6,448 nt of DNA, taken from NCBI GenBank assembly GCA_947631895.1, contig CANRMU010000056.1:1-6448 (forward strand), written 5' to 3'. Both the position numbers and the translations under genes were made by a program. The stretch is from an uncultured Bacilli bacterium. GTDB taxonomy: Bacteria > Bacillota_I > Bacilli_A > RF39 > UBA660. Under the pieces are notes generated by a model. The model was not told where the DNA came from. It did no database searches and saw nothing but the letters and a program-made list of their open reading frames with translations. Numbering within the stretch: position 1 is the stretch's first letter; the number at the start of each line of letters is the position of its first letter. Shown piece by piece: positions 1 to 5,282 of the stretch.

Positions 1-221
1 GTTTTATCTTCTGCAAATTCTAAGCCTAAATCACTAAGTCTTTTCTTAAGTAATTCATATGTTTTAGTAGCTTCATCCTTATATTGAAAGCATAATATCA
101 TGTCATCAGCATAATTTACTATTTCAACATATCCTTTTGCAGTTTTCTTTATCTTCTCAACAAACAGAATAATTCCATAGTACATGACAATGTTGGCTAA
201 TATAGGGCTAAGTATGGAGCC
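1..221 (-). pseudogene. Group II intron reverse transcriptase, internal palm-domain fragment
   Basis: Reading the minus strand from 221 down gives 73 uninterrupted codons that continue past the window edge. They start with GSILSPILANI, the reverse transcriptase motif usually preceded by PQ. About 25 residues later comes YVEIVNYADDM, which holds the YADD catalytic metal-binding motif. CFQYKDEA and RLSDLGLEFAEDK follow, which is the order and wording seen in group II intron-encoded (LtrA-like) enzymes rather than retron or DGR enzymes. These enzymes copy intron RNA into DNA and help it splice. Everything upstream of the QG motif is missing: the fingers domain, the first catalytic aspartate and the intron's 5' ribozyme domains. 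The coding is joined directly to a KilA-N gene in another frame, with no start codon or ribosome binding site of its own. The fragment is therefore almost certainly non-functional. Its C-terminal maturase part, if kept, lies left of base 1. Confidence 0.88.
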
Positions 222-459
222 CAGCACTTTTTCTAAACCCGTCGAATTCGACGGAATTAAAATTTGGATTATAAATAGATTCCCATGTACCTAAAAATTC
301 TAATGTAATTCTATTTCTTAACCAATTTCTAATAACATCATCAGACTTAGAATTTCCTTCTTTAAATTTACCAAAATCAGAAATACAAATATAATCTTTT
401 TCATTGATATTGGTTACATTTATTTTAAGATTTTGAACTTCTATTATTTTGTTAGACAT
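208..459 (-). pseudogene. KilA-N domain protein, truncated by fusion to reverse transcriptase
   Basis: The N-terminal part of a KilA-N domain protein, a putative DNA-binding family common in phages, prophages and their relatives. Family-like blocks in order are TNINEKDYICISDFGKFK, VIRNWLRNR, TLEFLGTWE, NPNFNSVEFDGFR and KSAGL. The family normally continues with a segment like N-x-F-x-L-S-P-x-x-W, but here the match stops after AGL (bases 217-219). Only two more codons follow before TAG at 208-210, and those bases already belong to the reverse transcriptase coding in another frame. I chose the ATG at 457-459 because AGTAGGTG lies just upstream; an ATG at 475-477 would add six residues but has no ribosome binding site. 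About 80 residues remain, so the C-terminal part of the protein is lost. Its role in the original host or phage cannot be read from the window. Confidence 0.85.
239..254. repeat. 16-bp perfect palindrome within the KilA-N coding region
   Basis: CCGTCGAATTCGACGG is identical to its reverse complement and is markedly GC-rich against the surrounding AT-rich DNA. It encodes the S-V-E-F-D-G part of the conserved KilA-N block, so protein constraint may explain much of it. It lies about 15 bases from the fusion junction with the reverse transcriptase fragment. Confidence 0.6.
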
Positions 460-477
460 ATATACACCTACTTTCAT

Positions 478-505
478 TTTATATTTAATTTTTTTTTAAT
501 TGCAA
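478..505 (-). promoter_or_regulatory. Possible promoter of the KilA-N gene
   Basis: On the minus strand, TTGCAA (500-505) and TATAAA (478-483) are separated by 16 bases, a fair sigma-70/sigma-A type arrangement. The -35 box lies inside a small dyad, TTAATT-GCA-AATTAA (496-510). The predicted start of transcription would fall very close to the ribosome binding site, giving an unusually short leader. Such AT-rich DNA produces matches easily. Confidence 0.3.
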
Positions 506-520
506 ATTAATTGTATCATA

Positions 521-550
521 AAAAAAGCAGATTTTAAACAAATCCACTTT
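521..550 (-). terminator. Intrinsic terminator after the membrane regulator gene
   Basis: Read on the minus strand, AAAGTGGATTT (540-550) pairs along all 11 positions with AAATCTGCTTT (524-534) around a 5-base loop, using two adjacent G-U pairs. The run of T continues through 521-526, giving six U in a row. The G-U pairs form only in the minus-strand RNA, since the plus strand would have mismatches there, which fixes the direction. It lies about 40 bases after the stop of the regulator gene and ahead of the KilA-N gene. Confidence 0.7.
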
Positions 551-589
551 AAAAAAATTACAATATCCATCTTTTTTAATGTTTTTAAA

Positions 590-1474
590 TTATTTTAAAT
601 CTTTTTCAAAGGTAATTGAAATAATGCCACACAATATACCACCAATTGGATATACCATCCAATTTATTTCCCACATATTTAAAGTAAATCCCCAGATAAG
701 AAAGATAATAGTTGTAATTAGCATAATTATGCCACATATTTTACCAACTTTATTTTTAATTTCTTTATATTCTATAGTATTTTCTTTATTATATTTTGCA
801 ATATCAAATTTTTCTTTCATATTACTTGCATAAACAATTATAGAAGTACCAATAGTAATAAAATACATTAAAATGGCAACGGGTAAAGGGCTTTCTTCCC
901 CACCAATTTTTAAACCAAGTAATAGCATCATTATCATAACACCAATTAAGATAATTGATATTCCAATTGCTGTAAATTTAGTATATTTGGCTTTTCCAAC
1001 TTCTAATTCATTTTCAGTATAAACATTATTTAAGATGGGATTTTTCTTTTTAAACTCCTCTATTTTAGAACCATTAATAATAAATAATGGAACAGCAAAA
1101 GCTACACCTAATAATATGGCACATATACCAATTAAACTATATTTTTCTACATCTGGTACAAAACCAACGATAGTTAAAAATACGGAAACACCAAGTAAAA
1201 TTAGAGTCACTGCTATAGAAACTTGCTTGGCAGATTTACTCATTATCAAATCATAATTATCATTTTCATCTAAACTTATTTTTCCTTTAATTAATTCATC
1301 CATACTACAATTAAAAATTTCACATATAGATATAATTTTTTCGGTTTCGGGATACCCTGATCCACTTTCCCATTTTGAAACTGCTTGTCTAGATACTTGT
1401 AATTTCTCTGCTAATTCATCTTGAGTCATATTTTTCTTTTTTCTTAAATTTTGTAAATTCTCTGCAAAATTCAT
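590..1474 (-). CDS. XRE-family HTH regulator fused to a multi-pass membrane domain
   Basis: A 294-residue protein with two parts. Residues 5-62 form a Cro/C1-type helix-turn-helix: MTQDELAEKLQVSRQAVSKWE (16-36) is the helix-turn-helix core, and YPETEKIISICEIFNCSMDELI completes the five-helix fold. After a short linker, the rest holds about six hydrophobic segments, near 86-107, 113-135, 168-189, 197-216, 245-265 and 272-288, with charged loops between. I know this architecture as a family of membrane-tethered HTH proteins in Firmicutes, but no ligand or signal can be read from it. The start is secure: CTGGAGGCGAGG lies upstream of the ATG with GGAGG nine bases away. A palindromic cluster overlaps the probable promoter, which suggests autoregulation. 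A terminator follows the gene. The upstream acetyltransferase remnant is on the same strand, 113 bases away, with no terminator seen between them. The HTH is certain; regulating its own promoter is inference. Confidence 0.9.
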   Translation of the reverse strand: MNFAENLQNLRKKKNMTQDELAEKLQVSRQAVSKWESGSGYPETEKIISICEIFNCSMDELIKGKISLDENDNYDLIMSKSAKQVSIAVTLILLGVSVFLTIVGFVPDVEKYSLIGICAILLGVAFAVPLFIINGSKIEEFKKKNPILNNVYTENELEVGKAKYTKFTAIGISIILIGVMIMMLLLGLKIGGEESPLPVAILMYFITIGTSIIVYASNMKEKFDIAKYNKENTIEYKEIKNKVGKICGIIMLITTIIFLIWGFTLNMWEINWMVYPIGGILCGIISITFEKDLK

Positions 1475-1531
1475 TTTTCCTCGCCTCCAGAAAATAATTT
1501 TAAAATTGCATTTAACTTTTTTCTACCAATT

Positions 1532-1559
1532 ATTATTTGCAACTTATTTTTTTTCGCAA
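1532..1559 (-). promoter_or_regulatory. Probable promoter of the membrane HTH regulator
   Basis: On the minus strand TTGCGA (1554-1559) is a four-of-six match to -35 and AATAAT (1532-1537) a five-of-six match to -10, with a 16-base spacer. This predicts a leader of about 50 bases to the ATG at 1474. The palindromic half-sites overlap both boxes, so a bound repressor would block polymerase. The boxes themselves are ordinary for AT-rich DNA; the overlap is what makes them credible. Confidence 0.45.
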
Positions 1560-1574
1560 CTATAAGTTGCAAAT
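1535..1574. promoter_or_regulatory. Palindromic operator cluster, three GTTGC half-sites
   Basis: ATTTGCAACTTAT (1535-1547) and ATAAGTTGCAAAT (1562-1574) are a perfect 13-base inverted repeat separated by 14 bases. Between them lies a third half-site, CGCAACTATA, which with the right arm forms a second dyad, GCAACT-ATA-AGTTGC (1556-1570). Neither flank is a proper U-tract terminator for the minus-strand genes, and the cluster sits over the likely promoter of the HTH regulator. Binding by that regulator is the simplest reading, since Cro/C1-like proteins bind dyads as dimers. The identity of the binder is inferred. Confidence 0.65.
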
Positions 1575-1587
1575 CATTATTTTTTGT

Positions 1588-2189
1588 TTATTTTGTATCA
1601 TTGACAATAAAATTTTTATAATGTTCATAATTTTTTTCAATAGTTTCTTTAACATTAAACCAATAATAATTAGTCATAGTATTATCATATTCATCAAGTT
1701 TAGTTTTTTCTAATTTGCCACCTAAAGCTAAAATAGTTTTATTAGAGCCAATATTATCAACACTACAAACTAATAATACATTTTCCTCTCCTAATTTTTG
1801 TTCTTCAAGTAAAGCTAAATATAAGGCAATTTTGGCATATCCTTTTCTTCTTTCAGTTGGTCTAATACCATAACCAATATGAGATGCCCAAGTATTTAAT
1901 AACTTTTTAGGAATGTTATATCTCACATTTATCATTCCAATTATTTTATTATCATTTTCCCTAACTACAAAAAAAGTTTTTGATTGGCATCGATTTATTT
2001 TCTTTAAATATTCTAAATCATTTTTTTTTCAAGTTCTAATAACCATTCTTCATAAGTTGCACCATTAAGACACATGCTCATACCACCTGTCCCGTTTAGT
2101 AAAGAATTATATTTAACATTTTCAGCTAAATAATCTAATGCTTCTTTTTTTCTATTTATAGAGGGAATTTCTAAAAACAATCTATCCAC
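1588..2189 (-). pseudogene. GNAT-family N-acetyltransferase, frameshifted in an A9 run
   Basis: The gene starts with GTG at 2187-2189, preceded by AAGGAG six bases away, and reads to codon 56. At the run of nine A on the coding strand (plus 2021-2029) the frame then runs into TAG after two more codons. One extra A restores a continuous 200-residue protein to the stop at 1588. The restored protein has a GNAT acetyl-CoA fold: KTFFVVRENDNKIIGMINVR, then HIGYGIRPTERRKGYAK, where RRKGYA (restored residues 114-119) is the R/Q-x-x-G-x-A pyrophosphate-binding loop. VLLVCSVDNIGSNKTILALGGK follows as the later motif. GNAT enzymes transfer acetyl from acetyl-CoA to amines; the substrate cannot be told. 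The start lies 30 bases after the signal peptidase stop, so the two are probably cotranscribed. The domain past the frameshift is intact, so the break is recent, a sequencing error, or overcome by slippage. Confidence 0.85.
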
Positions 2190-2219
2190 CTTATTCTCCT
2201 TTTTAAATATAATATAACT

Positions 2220-2732
2220 CTATTTTACTTTTCCAAATTTCTTAAATGGCCAGATTATAAATGATGTTGTTCCTTCAATATCACTTTTTTTAACTGGTCC
2301 AACATATCTGCTATCTAAAGATACAATACGATTATCACCAAGTAAAAAATATTCATCTTCGCCAAGTTTTACTTCATCAAAATCAAAAGTTGTTCCATAA
2401 GCATAAAAATCATCAATTTTTTTATCATTAATATAAATTATGCCATTTTCACATTTAATTTTTTCATTAGGTAGACCATATACTCTTTTAATAACCGTAT
2501 CATCTCTTTTATTATCAACAACAATATCTGCAACAACCATTGAGTACCTTTTAATCTCTCCTAATTTATTTAAAATCATGATTTCTCCGCCATCTAAAGT
2601 ATCAACCATTGATTCTCCACTAACTCTTACAGGTGTCACTAAAAATGAGCGTATTAAAACAACTACAATTAATATAATTATATAAGGTAATAATTCTTTA
2701 AACCAATTCTTTTTTTGTTCATCCATTTTCAT
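2220..2732 (-). CDS. Signal peptidase I (type I, S26 family)
   Basis: A 170-residue membrane serine protease that removes signal peptides from exported proteins at the outer face of the membrane. Residues 16-32 form one N-terminal membrane segment, after a short cytoplasmic KKNWFKE stretch. Box B is SGESMVDTL with Ser41 as nucleophile. KRVYGLP carries the general-base Lys82, and LGDNRIVSLDSRYVGPV (131-147) is the closing box E with G-D-N and S-x-D-S-R. Length and single membrane segment fit the Gram-positive type. Position SMxPTL has Asp instead of Pro, a variation I believe occurs in the family. I chose the ATG at 2730-2732; the ATG at 2724-2726, with GGTGAT four bases upstream, is equally possible and drops two residues. 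A longer reading starting further upstream would run into the preceding terminator and is unlikely. It has its own promoter and is probably cotranscribed with the acetyltransferase gene that follows. Confidence 0.93.
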   Translation of the reverse strand: MKMDEQKKNWFKELLPYIIILIVVVLIRSFLVTPVRVSGESMVDTLDGGEIMILNKLGEIKRYSMVVADIVVDNKRDDTVIKRVYGLPNEKIKCENGIIYINDKKIDDFYAYGTTFDFDEVKLGEDEYFLLGDNRIVSLDSRYVGPVKKSDIEGTTSFIIWPFKKFGKVK

Positions 2733-2748
2733 CACCAACTCTTTTCTA

Positions 2749-2777
2749 ATTATAGCAAAAAAAAAGAGCCTCGGAAA
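2749..2777 (-). promoter_or_regulatory. Extended -10 promoter of signal peptidase I
   Basis: TGCTATAAT (2749-2757, minus strand) is a perfect extended -10 element with consensus TATAAT. The -35 position (about 2772-2777, TTTCCG) is poor, as is usual for extended -10 promoters. The element directly abuts the T-tract of the preceding terminator, so the -35 region lies inside the terminator hairpin. The predicted leader to the ATG is about 10-16 bases. Confidence 0.65.
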
Positions 2778-2784
2778 CTCTTTT
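2757..2784 (-). terminator. Strong intrinsic terminator after recD2 and the small membrane protein
   Basis: Minus-strand AAAAGAGTTT (2775-2784) pairs with AGGCTCTTTT (2762-2771) around CCG, including two G-U pairs. The T-run ending at 2757 is nine long. It lies just after the stop of the 57-residue gene and ends the recD2 transcript. Confidence 0.8.
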
Positions 2785-2797
2785 ATCACCAAAAATA

Positions 2798-2971
2798 TTA
2801 TTTTTTCTTTAAAGACTTTTTCATATCATCTAAAGCTAAGTTAGCATTATCCATAGCATTATCAACCATATCTTCTACTTTCTTTTTAGTAGAATCTTTA
2901 GATAACATATATGTTGCTAAGGCCATGCCACCTGCCATGCCAAGACTCATTGAAATAAGCGTATTTTTCAT
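2798..2971 (-). CDS. Small single-pass membrane protein, YtxH-like
   Basis: A 57-residue gene. The ATG at 2969-2971 follows AGAGGTGAG, a strong ribosome binding site lying in the 18-base gap after the recD2 stop, so the two are probably one transcript and perhaps translationally coupled. Residues 4-23 (TLISMSLGMAGGMALATYML) form one membrane helix with a G-M-A-G-G small-residue face. A Lys-rich hinge (SKDSTKKKVED) follows, then a region rich in D, N, M and K likely to be an amphipathic helix, and a KKSLKKK tail. Glycine-rich helix plus charged helical tail is the look of short YtxH-type Firmicutes proteins, whose function is poorly known. The family assignment rests on overall look, not a signature motif. 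A terminator follows. That it is a real gene is well supported by the ribosome binding site, spacing and composition. Confidence 0.78.
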   Translation of the reverse strand: MKNTLISMSLGMAGGMALATYMLSKDSTKKKVEDMVDNAMDNANLALDDMKKSLKKK

Positions 2972-2989
2972 TTTCTCACCTCTTTAAGT

Positions 2990-5200
2990 TTAGTATGAAT
3001 CCTTTTTCTTAAATTTATTCTCTAATTTATTTAATAAATCAGTCTTTCTTTTTTCCGCATAATCATTATTTACAGCTTGTAAAAAAGATGTTTCTTCACC
3101 AACAATTACTAAACTTTTTTTAGCTCTTGATACTCCCGTATAAATAAGTTTATTATAAAGCATTTTATAATAATTTTTACAAACTGGTAAAATCACATGA
3201 GGAAATTCACTACCTTGACTTTTATGAATCGTAATCGCATAAGCATGTTTAATTGAATTTAAATCTTCTTTTTCATAGATAACTTCATTACCATCAAAAT
3301 CAATTAAGACACTGTAAGTACGTTTTTTATCTAAACTATACATTATTTTTTTAATATGGCCAATATCGCCATTATAAACGTTAAAATCAGGATTATTAAC
3401 TAATTGTAAGACTTTATCATGTTCTCTATAGATAACATCAAAATGACTAATCTCTATTTTATTTTTACTTGGTGGATTAATAATATTTTGTAACATTTGA
3501 TTTAAATTATCAATGCCATTTTCACCCTTATACATTGGTGCTAAAACAATAATATCATCTTCATTAATGCCTTTTTTAATACTTTTTAAAATAATTTTTT
3601 TAATCATTTCTTTAATACTCTGACTCGTACATTCTAAAAAATTATAATCATCTTTTTTAGTTAAATATTCATCACTTAAATTTTTTTCTTTAATTTCTTT
3701 AGCTAAATAAGGAATATAAGAATTAGAACTTTGCCGATAAATAGTTGATAGTGATATAAAAGAAAATTTATTAGATAATACTAAATCGTTTAAGATTAGA
3801 CCTGGTCCAACACTTGGAAGCTGGAAGGTATCGCCTACTAAAACTAATTTAACGTCATCATCAATACCACATAATAAAGAATAAAATAAATAGGTATCAA
3901 CCATACTTACTTCATCAACAATAATTAATTTATGATGATTTTTATTATACTCATTAACTTGAAATTCATTAGTATCTTTATTCCATTTTAAATAACGATG
4001 AATTGTACTAGCTTTTAAGTTAGTCGCTAAAGAAAGTTTTTTACTTGCTCTTCCTGTGGGCGCTAAAAGAGCAATATTAACACTTGTTTCTATGGGCGAT
4101 AATTTAAAGTATTCTATATAAAGTTTAGTAATCGCATTAACAATAGTAGTTTTACCAGTTCCAGGTCCCCCAGAGATAATACTAACAGGATTATTTAAAG
4201 CATTATAAATAGCATTCTTTTGTTCTTCATTATATATAACACCTAACTCTTCTTGTAAGCGATTTATTTTATTTTCAAAATTTTTAAAACTTTTAGAAGT
4301 ATTACTTTCAATATCATAAAGCATTCTAGCTATTTCTTTTTCCATCATATCTAATTTAGCTAAAAAATATTTTTCATCTTGTTTAACAATTAAATTTTTA
4401 TTAATTAATTCTTTAGTAATAGTCTCAAACATTGCTTCATCTAAAAATATTTTATATTGTTGTTTTAAACAGTCTATTATTTCTTCTTGATAGTAATAAA
4501 TATCCCCATTTTTAATGCTTAAATATTCCATAGCTTCTATAGTACAGGCTAATAATCTTACTTCATCATAAGGATCATGACTATTTTTAAAAATTCGATC
4601 TAGTTTTTCAAAAGGAACAATCTCTTTAAAAAAATATAAATTTTCATTAACATACATCATCGTTTTATCTTGATATTTTTTTACAATTTTAGTAGATTCA
4701 TTAATACTAAAACCTAACTTTTTTAAATTAATTAAAATATCATCTACTAATGAATAATCAATAATTGATTGATATATTTTTTCGGCTCTTATAGCGGACA
4801 TATCGGGAACTAACATTAAATTATTTTTATTTTCTTTAATTAAATCAATAGCTTTTTCTCCTAATGTTTCAACAATTTTTTTAGCGGTTTTAGCTCCACA
4901 ACCTTTAATTAAATTAGATGATAAAAACTCTACTACAGCATCTATTCCTTCCGGTTTTAATTTTTCATAAGAATCAAAAGTAAATTGATATCCATAACGT
5001 TCATTACGAATATATTTACCATATAATAAATAGTTATCATCACAATTAGGTTCAATTAAAAGACCGGTTACCGTAATAACCTTATTAATTTTTTCTTGTA
5101 AAGCTTCATCATTTGTTTCTTTAATTTTAAATGTACCAACAAAAAAACCTGAATCTGCTTCAAAAATAATTGTTCTAATATTTCCTTTTATAAAATTCAT
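2990..5200 (-). CDS. recD2: RecD2-type DNA helicase (RecD/TraA family, SF1B)
   Basis: A 736-residue ATP-dependent 5'-3' DNA helicase of the type found in bacteria without a RecBCD partner, linked in Bacillus and Deinococcus to replication-fork and recombination repair. The N-terminal region (about 1-90) is the RecD2-specific domain. Residues 90-155 hold helix-hairpin-helix DNA-binding repeats (SNLIKGCGAKTAKKIVE; LVPDMSAIRAEKI). The helicase core shows GGPGTGKT (344-351, Walker A), LLAPTGRASKKL (378-389), IIVDEVSMVD (426-435, Walker B), LVGDTFQLPSVGPG (454-467), TIYRQS (486-491), ITIHKSQGSEF (656-666) and YTGVSRAKK (687-695). All key helicase residues are present. The start at 5198-5200 is chosen because GGAG lies six bases upstream and a -10 box overlaps longer alternatives; TTG at 5230 or ATG at 5212 would lie at or before the likely transcript start. 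The 57-residue membrane gene follows 18 bases later. Confidence 0.95.
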   Translation of the reverse strand: MNFIKGNIRTIIFEADSGFFVGTFKIKETNDEALQEKINKVITVTGLLIEPNCDDNYLLYGKYIRNERYGYQFTFDSYEKLKPEGIDAVVEFLSSNLIKGCGAKTAKKIVETLGEKAIDLIKENKNNLMLVPDMSAIRAEKIYQSIIDYSLVDDILINLKKLGFSINESTKIVKKYQDKTMMYVNENLYFFKEIVPFEKLDRIFKNSHDPYDEVRLLACTIEAMEYLSIKNGDIYYYQEEIIDCLKQQYKIFLDEAMFETITKELINKNLIVKQDEKYFLAKLDMMEKEIARMLYDIESNTSKSFKNFENKINRLQEELGVIYNEEQKNAIYNALNNPVSIISGGPGTGKTTIVNAITKLYIEYFKLSPIETSVNIALLAPTGRASKKLSLATNLKASTIHRYLKWNKDTNEFQVNEYNKNHHKLIIVDEVSMVDTYLFYSLLCGIDDDVKLVLVGDTFQLPSVGPGLILNDLVLSNKFSFISLSTIYRQSSNSYIPYLAKEIKEKNLSDEYLTKKDDYNFLECTSQSIKEMIKKIILKSIKKGINEDDIIVLAPMYKGENGIDNLNQMLQNIINPPSKNKIEISHFDVIYREHDKVLQLVNNPDFNVYNGDIGHIKKIMYSLDKKRTYSVLIDFDGNEVIYEKEDLNSIKHAYAITIHKSQGSEFPHVILPVCKNYYKMLYNKLIYTGVSRAKKSLVIVGEETSFLQAVNNDYAEKRKTDLLNKLENKFKKKDSY

Positions 5201-5218
5201 ATTCTTCTCCATAAGAAC

Positions 5219-5247
5219 ATTATACACCAATTTAATTATTAAGAGAA
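5219..5247 (-). promoter_or_regulatory. Probable promoter of recD2
   Basis: A consensus TATAAT lies at 5219-5224 on the minus strand, with a weak -35 (TTCTCT, 5242-5247) 17 bases upstream. It follows the terminator of the preceding gene by only a few bases. The predicted start of transcription near 5212 supports the ATG at 5200 as the translation start. Confidence 0.55.
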
Positions 5248-5255
5248 TATAAATT

Positions 5256-5282
5256 AAAAAAACGCTAAAATTTGACTTAGCG
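5256..5282 (-). terminator. Intrinsic terminator overlapping the stop codon of the 277-residue gene
   Basis: Minus-strand CGCTAA (5277-5282) pairs with TTAGCG (5263-5268) around an 8-base loop, followed by seven T (5256-5262). The left arm consists of the last sense codon (CGC) and the TAA stop, so the hairpin is built from the end of the reading frame. The stem is short (6 bp), so efficiency is uncertain. Confidence 0.6.

Noticed and set aside
1..221. Retron or diversity-generating reverse transcriptase
   Set aside because: The GSILSPILANI, CFQYKDEA and LGLEFAEDK blocks follow group II intron enzymes, and no template/variable repeat pair or retron RNA is visible.
579..833. Plus-strand open frame of 84 codons
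   Set aside because: It is the antisense shadow of the membrane part of the HTH regulator. Its hydrophobicity mirrors that gene's composition, and it has no ribosome binding site.
1035..1256. Plus-strand open frame of 73 codons
   Set aside because: It lies wholly inside the regulator gene on the opposite strand, with no family-like sequence.
1535..1574. The 13-base inverted repeat as a terminator for the acetyltransferase
   Set aside because: Read on the minus strand it is followed by AATAATTGG, not a U-tract, and the 14-base loop is large. An operator fits better.
1968..1980. Possible second frameshift in the acetyltransferase at a seven-T run
   Set aside because: Recounting shows the frame runs cleanly through KTFFVVREN; only the nine-A run breaks the gene.
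2440..2685. Plus-strand open frame of 81 codons
   Set aside because: It is the antisense shadow of signal peptidase I, whose catalytic motifs are intact on the other strand.
2715..2987. Plus-strand open frame of 90 codons
   Set aside because: It spans the terminator and promoter between two minus-strand genes and opposes the 57-residue gene, which has the proper ribosome binding site.
2220..5200. TGA read as tryptophan (Mollicutes code)
   Set aside because: All reading frames are full length under the standard bacterial code and tryptophans use TGG, so there is no evidence of reassignment.
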